NCBI RefSeq assembly: GCF_031884435.1
Contig: NZ_CP134779.1
Span: 6,264,501-6,328,500 of the forward strand
Direction of reading: 5' to 3'
DNA: 64,000 bases
Origin: Bosea sp. 685
GTDB taxonomy: Bacteria > Pseudomonadota > Alphaproteobacteria > Rhizobiales > Beijerinckiaceae
Shown one piece after another: positions 1-9,454 of the stretch (the stretch's first letter is position 1; each line of letters opens with the position of its first letter). The position numbers and the translations under genes are program-made. The notes beneath the pieces were generated by a model. That model saw only the letters and a list, made by a program, of their open reading frames with translations, searched no databases and was not told the DNA's origin.

Positions 1-295
1 CGATGATATAGGGAACCTTGACCTCGGCCTCGGCCATCAGGAAGCGCTGCGTCGCCTTGAACAGGCCTTGCGTGGCCGCGACATAAAGCGAGAGCAGGCG
101 CGACAGCGGCAGGTAGATCGCCACGATCTCGTCCAGCGAGATCGGGTCGTTGATCGATTGCAGCTTGGTAAGGTCGTCGACCGACAGCGTCAACGGCGTG
201 TCGGCGCGCAAATGCGCCCATTCATCGCGCGAAAAACTGCGATAGGGCGAGCCCAGCTCGGGATCGGCTGGGGCGGAGATCAGACGCTGGTCCAT
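1..295 (-). CDS. coaA: Pantothenate kinase type I, N-terminal part (cut by window edge)
   Basis: The gene runs off the left edge, so only about 98 N-terminal residues are visible. They read [20 protein letters not shown], then the family signature [18 protein letters not shown] and [13 protein letters not shown], which is characteristic of the bacterial CoaA family. The visible part ends at VPYII, just before the place where the family carries its Walker A loop, so the ATP site lies outside the window. CoaA phosphorylates pantothenate, the first step of coenzyme A synthesis in the cytoplasm; coaE, the last step, is also in this window. It lies 54 bases downstream of hisE on the same strand and may be cotranscribed with the his genes. 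Confidence 0.9.
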   Translation of the reverse strand, partial: MDQRLISAPADPELGSPYRSFSRDEWAHLRADTPLTLSVDDLTKLQSINDPISLDEIVAIYLPLSRLLSLYVAATQGLFKATQRFLMAEAEVKVPYII

Positions 296-349
296 GAGGC
301 GACCCGCATTCCAGGCTTCGAGGTTCAACGCAGGACTAGCCTCGGCTTC

Positions 350-667
350 TCAACGGGACCGCGCGGCCTTCTCCGCCAGACCGGAGCGCACCGTGCGAGC
401 CTCAAGCTGGCTCAACACGTCCCGCAATGCAACATCGCGCGACAAAAGCACGACTAACAGATGATAGAGCAGATCGGCGCTTTCGGCGATCAGCTCGTCG
501 CGATCGCCCTTCACAGCGGCGATGACGGCCTCCACCGCCTCTTCTCCGAGCTTTTTTGCAGCGCGTTCAGGCCCCGCCGCGATGAGCTTCGCCGTCCAGG
601 ATTCCTCGGGCGAGGCTTTCGCCCGCTCGGCGATGATGGCTTCGAGATCGGCAAGGGAAAAGCTCAT
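350..667 (-). CDS. hisE: Phosphoribosyl-ATP pyrophosphatase
   Basis: This 105-residue protein hydrolyses phosphoribosyl-ATP to phosphoribosyl-AMP and pyrophosphate, the second step of histidine synthesis. The all-alpha MazG-like fold is recognisable from [12 protein letters not shown] (metal-binding acidic residues) followed by [14 protein letters not shown], and the length matches stand-alone HisE proteins. It is the last his gene of the minus-strand cluster, downstream of hisF and the GNAT gene. hisI is not next to it, so the next pathway step is encoded elsewhere. Confidence 0.95.
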   Translation of the reverse strand: MSFSLADLEAIIAERAKASPEESWTAKLIAAGPERAAKKLGEEAVEAVIAAVKGDRDELIAESADLLYHLLVVLLSRDVALRDVLSQLEARTVRSGLAEKAARSR

Positions 668-703
668 GCGATGAGTTCCAAAAGGTCTTTCCAGAGACGT
701 GCG

Positions 704-1213
704 CTAGATGGCCGAGCCGCCCATTGGCAGCGATTTTTCCATCTGCACGCACCCGGCCGCCAAACCACTCAACTCGGCAGGATCCCATTCCGAGCGATGC
801 CAGCCAGTCTTTTCATAATAGCCGACCGCGTCAGCCGCCGCATTGACGCGCAACGCCGTCAAACCGACCCGACTTGCTTCCGCATCGATTAGCTGGCTGA
901 GCGAGCGCCCGTGCCCCCGTCGTTGTCTATCAGCCATGATCGCAACAAGCCGCACGATACCAATGCGACCATGGCGATCCAGCCGAACGACGCCGATCGC
1001 CTCGCCCGCAGACATCAGCAAGAACAACGAATTGCTTTCAATCCGATCGTCAGGATGGTTCTCGTCGTACTCGAATGCATGCCGACCGGGCTTGAAAAGG
1101 ACCGCGCGGCGAATTGCGTGCAGTGCCTTCCAATCCTCTGCCGACCGCACGCGCACGAGCGTATTACTGGCGAGCACATCGACATCGGCTTGCGCCTGAT
1201 CTGTCGCCGCCAT
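704..1213 (-). CDS. GNAT-family N-acetyltransferase
   Basis: A 169-residue protein of the GNAT superfamily. The acetyl-CoA pyrophosphate loop is visible in RLVAIMADRQRRGHGRSLSQ (Q/R-x-x-G-x-G/A type), followed by the usual beta strand, an NAAADAVGYYEKTGW segment and a short C-terminal tail. I chose the ATG at 1213 because the reading frame further upstream runs inside hisF, and this start lies four bases after the hisF stop codon. It sits between hisF and hisE and is probably cotranscribed with them. The acceptor substrate is unknown; position alone does not show a role in histidine synthesis. Confidence 0.8.
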   Translation of the reverse strand: MAATDQAQADVDVLASNTLVRVRSAEDWKALHAIRRAVLFKPGRHAFEYDENHPDDRIESNSLFLLMSAGEAIGVVRLDRHGRIGIVRLVAIMADRQRRGHGRSLSQLIDAEASRVGLTALRVNAAADAVGYYEKTGWHRSEWDPAELSGLAAGCVQMEKSLPMGGSAI

Positions 1214-1217
1214 CGAC

Positions 1218-1982
1218 TCAATCCAGCCGCATCGCCAGACCCGCCGCCGCCATGTGGTCCTTGGCCTGCTGGATCGTGTAGGTGCCGAAATGGAAGATCG
1301 AGGCCGCGAGCACCGCGCTGGCATGGCCATCACGCACGCCTGCGACGAGATCGTCGAGATCGCCGACACCGCCCGAGGCGATCACGGGAACCGAGACGGC
1401 GTCGGCGATGCGCTCGGTCAGGCCGAGATCATAGCCCGATTTGGTGCCGTCGCGGTCCATCGATGTGACGAGCAGTTCGCCGGCGCCGAGCGAGACGACC
1501 TCGCGGGCAAAGGCGATGGCCTCGAGCCCCGTGGCGTTGCGCCCGCCATGGGTGAAGATTTCCCAGCGGCCGGGCGAAACCTGCTTGGCGTCGATGGCGA
1601 CGACGACGCATTGACCGCCGAACTTTTCCGCCGCCTCCTTGACGAAACCGCGATTGGTCACGGCTGCCGTGTTGATTGAGACCTTGTCGGCCCCCGCCAG
1701 CAGCAGCGCCCGGATATCCTCGACCTTGCGCACGCCACCGCCCACCGTCAGCGGCATGAAGCAGGCTTCGGCCGTGCGCGTCACGACATCGAACAGGATG
1801 CCGCGATCCTCATGACTGGCCGTGATGTCGAGAAAACAGAGCTCGTCGGCGCCCGCCGCATCATAGGCCTTGGCGGCCTCGACCGGATCGCCGGCGTCGA
1901 CGAGATCGAGAAACTTCACGCCCTTGACGACGCGGCCGTCCTTGACGTCGAGGCAAGGGATGATGCGGGTTTTCAGGGTCAT
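1218..1982 (-). CDS. hisF: Imidazole glycerol phosphate synthase, cyclase subunit
   Basis: A 254-residue (beta/alpha)8-barrel. With HisH it converts PRFAR and ammonia to imidazole glycerol phosphate and AICAR. The N-terminal [18 protein letters not shown] contains the catalytic Asp12 (Asp11 in the well-studied homologue), and VVAIDAKQ holds the second catalytic Asp near residue 131. The phosphate-binding loops VGGGVR and ASGGVGD are both present. Unlike hisH and hisA it is separated from the rest of the cluster by the opposite-strand pheC-like gene, so it probably uses its own promoter in 1983-2149. Confidence 0.97.
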   Translation of the reverse strand: MTLKTRIIPCLDVKDGRVVKGVKFLDLVDAGDPVEAAKAYDAAGADELCFLDITASHEDRGILFDVVTRTAEACFMPLTVGGGVRKVEDIRALLLAGADKVSINTAAVTNRGFVKEAAEKFGGQCVVVAIDAKQVSPGRWEIFTHGGRNATGLEAIAFAREVVSLGAGELLVTSMDRDGTKSGYDLGLTERIADAVSVPVIASGGVGDLDDLVAGVRDGHASAVLAASIFHFGTYTIQQAKDHMAAAGLAMRLD

Positions 1983-2149
1983 CGCTGCTGCTGGGCCAAG
2001 ACGAGATCGGATATGAGACGAGATCGGATAATCGAGCGCATATAGCGCCGCGGCCGCCCGGCACGCAAACGCAGCCGCGCAGCGGCCCGGATTGATCGGC
2101 GGCGCGTTCCCTGCTCTCCTGTCGCCACAAGCAAGAACAGGGGATTTCC

Positions 2150-2944
2150 ATGACGATCACCACGACATTCAAGGGCCTCACTGTCGGGCTTGGCCTCGCC
2201 GTCGGGCTTGGCCTCAGTGCAGCCGCGCTTGCCCAGGCGCCGACGACCCAGCTAGACGCCATCCAGAGCCGCGGCGCGCTGCAGGTCTGCACGACGGGCG
2301 ACTACAAGCCGTTCACCCTGGCCAAGGACGGCAGCTATGAGGGCATCGACATCGAACTGGCGAAATCGCTCGCCAAGGCGCTCGGCGTCGAGGCCAAGTT
2401 CGTCCAGACGAAATGGTCCGACCTCCTGACCGATATGGGGTCGGGGAAATGCGACGTCGCCATGGGCGGCATTTCGGTGACACTCGACCGGCAGAAGAAG
2501 GTCTTCTTCTCCGCGCCTTATATCGTCAACGGCAAGGCGCCGATCGTGCGCTGCGCCGACAAGGCGAAGTTCCAGACAATCGCCGATATCGACAAGCCGG
2601 AGACCCGCGTCGTGGTCAATCCCGGCGGCACCAATGAGCGTTTCGTCCGGGCGAACTTCAAGAAAGCCGATATCCGCGTCTTCCCCGACAACGTCACCAT
2701 CTTCGACGAGATCCTGGCCGGCCGGGCCGATCTGATGATCTCGGAATCGATCGAGACCAAGGTCCAGGAGAAGGCCAAGCCGGGCTTGTGCGCCGTCAAT
2801 CCCGACGAGCCGCTGCAATATGGCGAGATGGGCTACATGCTCCCGCGCGGCGACGCGACCTTCAAGGCCTTCGTCGACCAGTGGCTGCATCTGGCCAAGG
2901 CGACCGGCGAATTCGCCGGGATCTACAACCAGTTCGTGAAGTGA
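2150..2944 (+). CDS. pheC: Periplasmic cyclohexadienyl dehydratase-like protein (solute-binding fold)
   Basis: A 264-residue protein with a signal peptide (hydrophobic segment to about residue 28, cleavage probable near ALAQA). The fold is that of family 3 amino-acid binding proteins, but the second half ([58 protein letters not shown]) follows the PheC cyclohexadienyl dehydratase pattern as I remember it, rather than transporter receptors. PheC enzymes convert prephenate to phenylpyruvate and arogenate to phenylalanine in the periplasm. No permease or ATPase gene is adjacent, which also argues against a transport role. An AGGGG ribosome site precedes the ATG. It lies alone on the plus strand inside the his cluster. 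A true amino-acid receptor remains possible. Confidence 0.7.
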   Translation: MTITTTFKGLTVGLGLAVGLGLSAAALAQAPTTQLDAIQSRGALQVCTTGDYKPFTLAKDGSYEGIDIELAKSLAKALGVEAKFVQTKWSDLLTDMGSGKCDVAMGGISVTLDRQKKVFFSAPYIVNGKAPIVRCADKAKFQTIADIDKPETRVVVNPGGTNERFVRANFKKADIRVFPDNVTIFDEILAGRADLMISESIETKVQEKAKPGLCAVNPDEPLQYGEMGYMLPRGDATFKAFVDQWLHLAKATGEFAGIYNQFVK

Positions 2945-2971
2945 GGGATAAAACCGGCAGCGATCGGCGGC

Positions 2972-3718
2972 TCAGGCCGCCGCCTCGCTTGCGGCCTTCG
3001 CCACCCGCGCCAGCGCCGCAGCCGGGTCGATCCGCCCGTCATAGAGCGCCCGGCCCGTGATCGCTCCCTCCAGGATGGCCGCATCGGGCGCACAGAGCCG
3101 CTCGATATCGGCCATGGAGGCAAGTCCGCCCGAGGCGATGACGGGGATCGTCAAGGCCTTCGCCAGCGCGATGGTGCCGTCCCAATTGATACCCTGGAGC
3201 ATGCCGTCGCGCGCGATGTCGGTGTAGACGATCGCCGCGACGCCGGCATCCTCGAAGCGACGGCCGAGATCATCCGCCGCCAGCGCCGAGGTCTCGGCCC
3301 AGCCTTCGACCGCGACATAGCCGTCGCGCGCATCGATGCCGACCGCGACCTGGCCCGGAAAGGCCTTTGCCGCCGCTTTGACGAAGCCGGGATCGCGCAC
3401 CGCGGCCGTGCCGATGATGACGCGGCGCACGCCCTTCTTCAGCCAGCCCTCGACAGTCGCCATATCGCGGATACCGCCGCCGAGCTGCACCGGGAAGGCG
3501 ACGCGCGCGAGGATCGCCTCGACAGCGGCCGCATTCATCGGCTTGCCGGCGAAGGCGCCGTCGAGATCCACGACATGCAGCCAGTGGAAGCCCTGGGCCT
3601 CGAAGGAGGCTCCTTGAGCAGCGGGATCGTCATTGAAGACGGTGGCCTGGCCCATGTCGCCCTGTTTGAGGCGGACGCACTGGCCATCCTTGAGATCGAT
3701 GGCGGGAAACAGGATCAC
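2972..3718 (-). CDS. hisA: Phosphoribosylformimino-AICAR ribotide isomerase
   Basis: A 248-residue barrel enzyme that isomerises ProFAR to PRFAR in histidine synthesis. Catalytic Asp8 lies in [11 protein letters not shown] and the second Asp in [15 protein letters not shown]; the phosphate loops LGGGIRD and ASGGLAS are present. I chose the GTG at 3718 as start because it forms a GTGA overlap with the hisH stop codon and gives the family's usual N terminus. Another in-frame GTG three codons upstream (3727) would add three residues. The 3' end is convergent with the pheC-like gene, 27 bases away. Confidence 0.95.
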   Translation of the reverse strand: MILFPAIDLKDGQCVRLKQGDMGQATVFNDDPAAQGASFEAQGFHWLHVVDLDGAFAGKPMNAAAVEAILARVAFPVQLGGGIRDMATVEGWLKKGVRRVIIGTAAVRDPGFVKAAAKAFPGQVAVGIDARDGYVAVEGWAETSALAADDLGRRFEDAGVAAIVYTDIARDGMLQGINWDGTIALAKALTIPVIASGGLASMADIERLCAPDAAILEGAITGRALYDGRIDPAAALARVAKAASEAAA

Positions 3719-4371
3719 GGCGTCCACCTGAGGAAATTGGCGATCAGCTTCAAGCCAAGCTTCTGGCTCTTCTCGGGGTGGAATTGCGTGCCGGCAACGT
3801 TGCCGCGCGCCACCATCGCGGTGACGGGGCCGCCATGCTCGGTCAGCGCCAGCACATCCTGCGGCCGCTCGGGCGTCAGCGCATAGGAGTGCACGAAATA
3901 GGCATGCAACCCTTCCGGCCCGGTCTCGATGCCGTCGAGCAGCGCATGCTCATCCTGCTTGTGCAGGGTGTTCCAGCCCATATGCGGGATCTTGAGGCTG
4001 TCATCATTGGGCACGATCAGCCCGACATCGCCTGGAATCCAGCCAAGGCCTTGCGTCACGGTGTATTCGAGCCCGCGCGAGGCCAGAAGCTGCATGCCGA
4101 CGCAGATGCCCAGGAAAGGCCGCTGCTTCTGGCGGACGACCTCCTCGAGGGTCTCAACCATGCCCGGCACAGCATCGAGCCCGCGCCGGCAATCGGCGAA
4201 GGCGCCGACACCAGGCAGCACGATGCGATCGGCCCGCCGCACCTCGGCGGTGTCGCTGGTGACGCGGATGGTCGAACTGAGCCCGGACTCGGTCGCCGCG
4301 CGCTCGAAAGCCTTGGCAGCCGAGTGCAGATTGCCCGAGCCGTAGTCGATGATGGTGACGAGCTGGCTCAT
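3715..4371 (-). CDS. hisH: Imidazole glycerol phosphate synthase, glutaminase subunit
   Basis: A 218-residue class I glutamine amidotransferase that supplies ammonia to HisF. The oxyanion-strand segment [11 protein letters not shown] and the nucleophile Cys90 in [12 protein letters not shown] are clear, and the His-Glu pair is in [10 protein letters not shown] near the C terminus. The ATG at 4371 overlaps the stop of the upstream DUF2628 gene (ATGA), and its own stop overlaps the GTG of hisA, so translation of the three genes is probably coupled. Confidence 0.96.
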   Translation of the reverse strand: MSQLVTIIDYGSGNLHSAAKAFERAATESGLSSTIRVTSDTAEVRRADRIVLPGVGAFADCRRGLDAVPGMVETLEEVVRQKQRPFLGICVGMQLLASRGLEYTVTQGLGWIPGDVGLIVPNDDSLKIPHMGWNTLHKQDEHALLDGIETGPEGLHAYFVHSYALTPERPQDVLALTEHGGPVTAMVARGNVAGTQFHPEKSQKLGLKLIANFLRWTP

Positions 4372-4853
4372 CGGCCCCGCGCCTCCGGGAACAGGCCGAT
4401 GATCGGCAGCGAGGCTGCAGGCTGCTGGCGTGCGGGTGCGACAGGGGCCGCGCGCGGCGTCGCGACCTCGCCGGCCAGGGCGCGCTCGAAATAGCGCCGC
4501 TCGGCCTCGGGCAGTTCCCGCGCCTCGACGACATCGACTAGGCGCCAGCCCTGGCGCGCGAGCTTGCGGGCGATCAGGTTCTGGCCCTCGAAACCAAGGA
4601 ACAGCGCCAGCGCCCAATGCGCCAGGATCAACGCGCCGGTGCTGAAGCCGAACCGGCTCTGCGCATAGAACAGCGCGCCCCAGAACAGCGCGAAAACGGC
4701 AGTCGCCAGCCAGAGCCGGTTGACCACCAGCCAGAGCCCGCTCAGCACAAAGGCCAACCAGGTAAAGGTCTCCGGCAGCAGGCGCGCCTGCTCGATCTCC
4801 TCGCGCGGGCCGCCGGAGCCGGGCGGCGGGATCATCACGGTATAGAACGCCAT
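4368..4853 (-). CDS. DUF2628-type small membrane protein within the his cluster
   Basis: A 161-residue protein beginning [19 protein letters not shown]. It has two or three hydrophobic segments (about residues 31-60 and 75-93) and a Pro/Ala-rich C-terminal tail. The start MAFYTVM, the [10 protein letters not shown] motif and the [15 protein letters not shown] segment are what I associate with DUF2628 proteins, which commonly sit between hisB and hisH in Rhizobiales. The stop overlaps the hisH ATG. No biochemical function is known to me; the fixed position suggests only coexpression with histidine genes. Confidence 0.75.
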   Translation of the reverse strand: MAFYTVMIPPPGSGGPREEIEQARLLPETFTWLAFVLSGLWLVVNRLWLATAVFALFWGALFYAQSRFGFSTGALILAHWALALFLGFEGQNLIARKLARQGWRLVDVVEARELPEAERRYFERALAGEVATPRAAPVAPARQQPAASLPIIGLFPEARGR

Positions 4854-4863
4854 CGTCGTCTCC

Positions 4864-5451
4864 TCAGAGAGCGCCCTTGGTCGAGGGCACGCGGCCACCC
4901 TCGCGCGGATCGACCTCGAGCGCCTGCCGCAAGGCGCGCGCCAGGCCCTTGAAGCAGCTCTCGGCGATATGATGGGCGTTGTCGCCATAAAGCGTCTCGA
5001 CATGCAGCGTGATGCCGGCATTCATCGCGAAAGCCTGGAAGAACTCGCGCACCAATTCGGTGTCGAAGCTGCCGATCTTCTCCGCCTTGAACTGCGTGCG
5101 GAAGACGAGGAAGGGCCGGCCGGAGACATCGACCGCGACGCGGGTCAGCGTCTCGTCCATCGGCAGATGCACGTCGGCATAGCGGCGGATGCCCTTCTTG
5201 TCGCCGAGCGCTGCTTTGAGCGCCTCACCCAATGCGATGCCGGCATCCTCGACCGAATGATGGTCGTCGATATGGGTGTCGCCCTTGACGGTGACGCTGG
5301 TGTCGATCAGCGAATGGCGGGCGAACAGGTCGAGCATATGGTCGAAGAAGCCGACACCGGTCGCAATCTCGGCCTTGCCCGTGCCGTCAAGCACGAGCTT
5401 GACCGCGATGTCGGTCTCATTGGTGCGGCGCTTCACTTCGCCAGAACGCAT
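4864..5451 (-). CDS. hisB: Imidazoleglycerol-phosphate dehydratase
   Basis: A 195-residue monofunctional HisB (no phosphatase domain), which dehydrates imidazole glycerol phosphate to imidazole acetol phosphate. The manganese-binding histidine motifs are all present: [31 protein letters not shown] and [18 protein letters not shown]. It is the first gene of the minus-strand his cluster; the 10-base gap to the DUF2628 gene suggests one transcript. The region upstream (5452-5570) should hold the promoter, although I cannot pick one out confidently. Confidence 0.97.
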   Translation of the reverse strand: MRSGEVKRRTNETDIAVKLVLDGTGKAEIATGVGFFDHMLDLFARHSLIDTSVTVKGDTHIDDHHSVEDAGIALGEALKAALGDKKGIRRYADVHLPMDETLTRVAVDVSGRPFLVFRTQFKAEKIGSFDTELVREFFQAFAMNAGITLHVETLYGDNAHHIAESCFKGLARALRQALEVDPREGGRVPSTKGAL

Positions 5452-5570
5452 GCCGGCCTCTATATGTTTGCGGAATTTCGCGTTTGCGGAATTTCGCCCG
5501 CTTTAGCAGGCGGGCACGGCGAAGGCCATCGCGATCCCGACGCGGGCTTAATGCTGTCTCCCAGTTCAAC

Positions 5571-5682
5571 CGCCGTCATTCCGGACAAGCCGCGCAGCGG
5601 CGCCGATCCGGAATCCATCGGAGGCCGCCGCTCTCTATGATGGATTCCGGTTCTCCGCTTCGCTGCGCCCGGAATGACGGCG
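5571..5682. repeat. Intergenic inverted repeat, GTCAT...ATGAC family (copy 1)
   Basis: Outer arms CGCCGTCATTCCGG (5571-5584) and CCGGAATGACGGCG (5669-5682) are exact reverse complements. Inside them a second pair of arms (CCGGAATCCATC and GATGGATTCCGG) also pairs, so the whole element can fold into a long hairpin. Its right half forms the last codons of the minus-strand gene at 5635-6123. It shares its ends with five other elements in the window. Confidence 0.8.
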
Positions 5683-6123
5683 CGGAGGGGGACCAAATCG
5701 CGCCAGAAACGCCCTCGCGCGCGGCGTCGCATCATGGAGGAACTGGCCAGGCTCGCGCAGCCAGAGCCCGTCATAGGTTTTCGACTTCACCTCCGAGATC
5801 AGCGCGTCCTGCGGGAGCGGCACCAAAGTGCCGTCCCATCCCGGCCACCAGCGCTGCCCTTTCGCCCAGTGATGGGTAATCAGAGCCTGTTCGCAGCGAT
5901 AGCCATGAAAATCGAAAGCCGTCTCGCCGTTCGTGACGAAGACATGGTTTCCCGTGAAACCCTCCATCGGCCTGATCCAGACCGCATGGAAGCCATGCTC
6001 GGGATAGGCCTCCAGAAAAGCATGGGCGAGGATGTGGCAGGCACCGCAGGCGAAGAAGACGCGCTCGGACAGATTCCAGCGTTTCACCGGGTTGCTCTTG
6101 ATACCGGGCTCCAGCCTGAACAT
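5635..6123 (-). CDS. Hypothetical protein with a possible Cys-His-Asp triad
   Basis: I do not recognise a named family for this 162-residue protein. It has no signal peptide or membrane segment. CGACHILAHAF (Cys26, Cys29), GNHVFV (His60) and FDFHGY (Asp71) are spaced like the Cys-His-Asp triads of papain or transglutaminase-like folds, and the sequence is rich in Trp and His. The function is unknown. The last 15 or so residues (from about RRHSG) are encoded by the right half of an inverted repeat element, so the original stop may have lain earlier and the tail may be dispensable. It is divergent from hslV. Confidence 0.6.
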   Translation of the reverse strand: MFRLEPGIKSNPVKRWNLSERVFFACGACHILAHAFLEAYPEHGFHAVWIRPMEGFTGNHVFVTNGETAFDFHGYRCEQALITHHWAKGQRWWPGWDGTLVPLPQDALISEVKSKTYDGLWLREPGQFLHDATPRARAFLARFGPPPRRHSGRSEAENRNPS

Positions 6124-6165
6124 GTTGGCGGCTTCCGCTTGTCCTGAGGCCGAGACCGAATCGCA

Positions 6166-6735
6166 ATGTCAGACGCTAGCAACGCCCCCGTGATGCACGC
6201 CACCACCATCCTGATGGTGCGCAAGAGCGGCAAGGTCGTGATCGGCGGCGACGGCCAGGTCTCGCTCGGCCAGACCATTATGAAGGGCAATGCGAAAAAA
6301 GTGCGCCGCCTCGCCAAGGGCGCGGTGATCGCGGGCTTCGCGGGAGCCACAGCCGACGCCTTCACGCTGTTCGAGCGATTGGAGACGAAGCTGGAGCAAT
6401 ACCCGACCCAGTTGCTGCGCGCCTGCGTCGAGCTCGCCAAGGACTGGCGCACCGACCGCTATCTGCGCCGGCTGGAGGCGATGCTGCTCGTCGCCGACAA
6501 GGAGGTCTCGCTCCTGATCTCGGGCACCGGCGACGTGCTGGAACCGGAGACGAGCGAGCACGGCTCGGTGATGGCGATCGGCTCGGGCGGCAATTACGCG
6601 CTCTCGGCCGCGCGCGCGCTGATCGATATAGAACCGGACGCCGAGACGATCGTGCGCAAGGCGATGAAGATCGCCGGCGACATCTGCGTCTACACCAACC
6701 ACAGCCTCGTCATCGAGACGCTGGAGGCCGCATGA
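6166..6735 (+). CDS. hslV: ATP-dependent protease subunit HslV (ClpQ)
   Basis: A 189-residue N-terminal-threonine peptidase that forms the proteolytic core of the HslVU complex. The propeptide is short and the mature enzyme should start at Thr13 in [11 protein letters not shown]. Typical HslV segments follow: [40 protein letters not shown], and the C-terminal GDICVYTNH. It is the first gene of an overlapping set: its stop overlaps the ATG of the membrane-protein gene (ATGA), which in turn overlaps hslU. Confidence 0.97.
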   Translation: MSDASNAPVMHATTILMVRKSGKVVIGGDGQVSLGQTIMKGNAKKVRRLAKGAVIAGFAGATADAFTLFERLETKLEQYPTQLLRACVELAKDWRTDRYLRRLEAMLLVADKEVSLLISGTGDVLEPETSEHGSVMAIGSGGNYALSAARALIDIEPDAETIVRKAMKIAGDICVYTNHSLVIETLEAA

Positions 6736-7799
6736 TCGGCGAGGGCGATCTGCAGGCCGCGGTCTCCGAAGGCATCATCGACCAAGCGCAGGCCGTGCGG
6801 ATCGCGCATCTCACGCGGATGCGGCAGGCGACTGCCATTGCCCGGCACGACGCCGTCGAACCCGCGACAATCGATCCCGACGACGAGCGTTTCCGCCTGA
6901 TCGGCGGCTTCAACGACGTGTTCGTGGCGATCGGCGTCTGCCTGCTGGCCGGCGCGCTGTTGGGTCTGGCGCGGGTTCTCGGTTTTGGCAATGCCTTCGC
7001 CGGCGTCGCGCTGCTCGCCGCATGGGGGTTGAGCGAGATTTTTGCCCGGCGGATGCGTTTGGCTCTGCCGTCGATCCTGCTGGCCGTGATGTTTGCTGGC
7101 TCCGCAGCGTGGCTCGCCTCGCCATTGGCGACGGACCTACGTACCGAAGCCGCTGGCGGCGCCGCATTGGGCGCTGGCGCTATCGGTTTCGCGATTGTGA
7201 TCGCGTCAAGGCTGCATCGCTGGCGCTTCGGCGTGCCGATCAACAGCGCGATCACCGCGATTGGCTGCATCGCGCTTCTCTTCGGATTGCTGATCATGGC
7301 GCCTTATCACCTGTCCACCAATTGGATCGCCGTCATCGTCGGACTCATCGTCTTTGCAGTCGCCATGCGCACCGATATGGGCGATCCGCAGCGCCTGACC
7401 CGGCGCTCCGACAGCGCATTCTGGCTTCACCTGCTGGCCGCGCCGCTGATCGTTCACCCGATGATTCAGCTTGTGACCAGCGGCATCTCGCAGACCGCGC
7501 CTTTGCAAGCAGTGGTTATCCTCGTGCTCTTTATGGTGTTCGGCCTGATCGCACTCGTGATCGACCGGCGGGCGCTGCTTGTCTCGGGCCTGAGCTATGC
7601 CGGCATCGCGATCGCGTATCTTTTGACCCAGCGTGTGTCCGGCGGCCTTGATCTGCCACTCACTCTGCTTGGACTTGCTGTTGTCGTGCTTGGCCTGTCG
7701 GTCGGTTGGCGCAGCTTGCGCGCCAGGCTCGTGCCACTTCTACCGCTCGGCCGGCTCCGCGAGCGCCTTCCTCCCATCGCTTTACCGGAAACAAGATGA
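6732..7799 (+). CDS. Multi-pass membrane protein between hslV and hslU
   Basis: A 355-residue protein with a soluble N-terminal segment of about 55 residues and roughly nine to ten hydrophobic helices from residue 60 on. The N-terminal helix ([21 protein letters not shown]) followed by membrane helices recalls DUF2157-type proteins, but this is a weak resemblance. It overlaps both neighbours by four bases (ATGA at each end), so it is translated together with the HslV protease and the HslU unfoldase. Function unknown; a link to membrane-protein quality control is only a guess from position. Base composition looks like its neighbours. Confidence 0.75.
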   Translation: MIGEGDLQAAVSEGIIDQAQAVRIAHLTRMRQATAIARHDAVEPATIDPDDERFRLIGGFNDVFVAIGVCLLAGALLGLARVLGFGNAFAGVALLAAWGLSEIFARRMRLALPSILLAVMFAGSAAWLASPLATDLRTEAAGGAALGAGAIGFAIVIASRLHRWRFGVPINSAITAIGCIALLFGLLIMAPYHLSTNWIAVIVGLIVFAVAMRTDMGDPQRLTRRSDSAFWLHLLAAPLIVHPMIQLVTSGISQTAPLQAVVILVLFMVFGLIALVIDRRALLVSGLSYAGIAIAYLLTQRVSGGLDLPLTLLGLAVVVLGLSVGWRSLRARLVPLLPLGRLRERLPPIALPETR

Positions 7800-9106
7800 C
7801 TTCCTTCTCTCCCCGCGAGATCGTCTCCGAACTCGACCGTTTCATCGTCGGCCAGAATGACGCCAAGCGCGCCGTCGCCATCGCGCTGCGCAATCGTTGG
7901 CGCCGGCAGCAGCTCGAAGGGCCGCTGCGCGAGGAGGTTTCGCCCAAGAACATCCTGATGATCGGGCCGACCGGCTGCGGCAAGACCGAGATCGCGCGCC
8001 GCCTCGCCAAGCTCGCCGGCGCGCCCTTCCTCAAGGTCGAGGCGACCAAATTCACCGAGGTCGGCTATGTCGGCCGCGATGTCGAATCGATCGTGCGCGA
8101 TCTCGTCGAGGTCGCGATCGGGCTGGTGCGCGAGAGCCGGCGCAAGGACGTGCAGGCGAAAGCCCATGTCGCCGCCGAGGAGCGCGTGCTCGATGCGTTG
8201 GTCGGCGCGACCGCGAGCCCCGCCACCCGCGACAGCTTCCGCCGCAAGCTGCGCGCCAACGAGCTCGACGAGAAGGAAATCGAAGTCGAGATCGCATCGG
8301 GCGGCGGTTCTGCCGCGCCGATGTTCGAGCTTCCCGGCATGCCGGGCGCCTCGATCGGCGCAATCAATCTCGGCGACATGTTCGGAAAGGCCTTCGGCCA
8401 GAAGGGCAAGCCGAGGCGCGTACTGGTCAAGGACGCCTATGGCCCGCTCCTGACCGAGGAGAGCGACAAGCTGATCGACCAGGAGGCGATCGTCCAGGCC
8501 GCCATCCGCGAGGTCGAGAACAACGGCATCGTCTTCCTCGACGAGATCGACAAGATCTGCTCCCGCGAAGGCAAAAGCGGGGCCGACGTTTCGCGCGAGG
8601 GCGTGCAGCGCGACCTCCTGCCGCTGATCGAAGGCACGACAGTCGCGACCAAGCACGGTGCGGTGAAGAGCGACCACATCCTGTTCATCGCGTCGGGCGC
8701 CTTCCACGTCTCGCGGCCCTCCGACCTCTTGCCGGAACTGCAGGGCCGCCTGCCGATCCGCGTCGAGCTGCACCCGCTCGATGTCGAGGATTTCAAACGC
8801 ATCCTGACCGAGACCGAAGCCAGCCTGATCAAGCAGACGGTGGCGCTGATGGCGACCGAGGAGGTCACCATCCACTTCACACCCGATGCGATCGACGCGA
8901 TCGCGCGCATTGCGGTGGATGTGAATTCGACTGTCGAGAACATCGGCGCGCGCCGGCTGCAAACCGTGATCGAGCGCATTCTGGACGAGATTTCCTTCAC
9001 CGCGCCCGACCGCTCCGGCGACACGGTCACGATCGACGGAGCTTATGTCGAGGCGCGCATCGGCGATCTCGCGAAGAACGCGGATCTGAGCCGGTTCATT
9101 CTCTGA
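7796..9106 (+). CDS. hslU: ATP-dependent protease ATPase subunit HslU (ClpY)
   Basis: A 436-residue AAA+ unfoldase that feeds proteins into HslV. Walker A is GPTGCGKT (residues 57-64), Walker B is [10 protein letters not shown], and the pore-region motif YVGRDVES is present. The intermediate domain spans about residues 110-230, and the C-terminal tail DLSRFIL is the part that docks into HslV. The length matches the family. I chose the ATG at 7796, which overlaps the stop of the upstream membrane-protein gene (ATGA) and gives the usual N terminus [18 protein letters not shown]. Confidence 0.98.
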   Translation: MTSFSPREIVSELDRFIVGQNDAKRAVAIALRNRWRRQQLEGPLREEVSPKNILMIGPTGCGKTEIARRLAKLAGAPFLKVEATKFTEVGYVGRDVESIVRDLVEVAIGLVRESRRKDVQAKAHVAAEERVLDALVGATASPATRDSFRRKLRANELDEKEIEVEIASGGGSAAPMFELPGMPGASIGAINLGDMFGKAFGQKGKPRRVLVKDAYGPLLTEESDKLIDQEAIVQAAIREVENNGIVFLDEIDKICSREGKSGADVSREGVQRDLLPLIEGTTVATKHGAVKSDHILFIASGAFHVSRPSDLLPELQGRLPIRVELHPLDVEDFKRILTETEASLIKQTVALMATEEVTIHFTPDAIDAIARIAVDVNSTVENIGARRLQTVIERILDEISFTAPDRSGDTVTIDGAYVEARIGDLAKNADLSRFIL

Positions 9107-9454
9107 GCCGCTCACTGGGCCGCGTCGCGGCGCGCATGGAGCGATAGCGACTTTCGGGCACGGACCGACGATCAATCAGGCGCCAATCGACTTCGTCGCG
9201 GTGCGGGTGTGCAGGTGAGCCACCCGCAGGTGCGGTGCCGGACGGCTGCCGCCCCTTAAACGCGCCCAAATCAGTTGAAATTTCAGATTTCAAATCTGAA
9301 ATTGTTTGATACTCTCCCCTCGCGCGGCCTGGCCGATGAAGCCATGACCACGTCAAGAAATAGCTGGGACGTCGTGCCGCCTGTTCTGATGGGCTGCGCG
9401 AACGAAAACAGCGCGTTCGGCCTCGGATCGAGGCGCGACAACGGGGGAAATGCG
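9107..9454. other. Intergenic region between hslU and the beta-propeller gene
   Basis: These 348 bases hold no convincing gene. Short open frames exist on both strands but have no recognisable protein features. The only clear structure is an AT-rich 25-base palindrome at 9279-9303. I see no intrinsic terminator after hslU. The promoter of the downstream secreted protein should lie between the palindrome and 9455. Confidence 0.6.
9279..9303. promoter_or_regulatory. Perfect 25-base palindrome, possible operator
   Basis: The arms AATTTCAGATTT and AAATCTGAAATT are exact reverse complements around a single C. The element is strikingly AT-rich against its surroundings and lies about 150 bases upstream of the beta-propeller gene start. 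No run of T follows, so it is not a standard terminator. A dimeric regulator binding site is the simplest reading, but the regulator is unknown. Confidence 0.4.

Noticed and set aside
7595..9175. A 526-codon open frame antisense to hslU
   Set aside because: Shadow of hslU; composition and lack of motifs argue against a gene.
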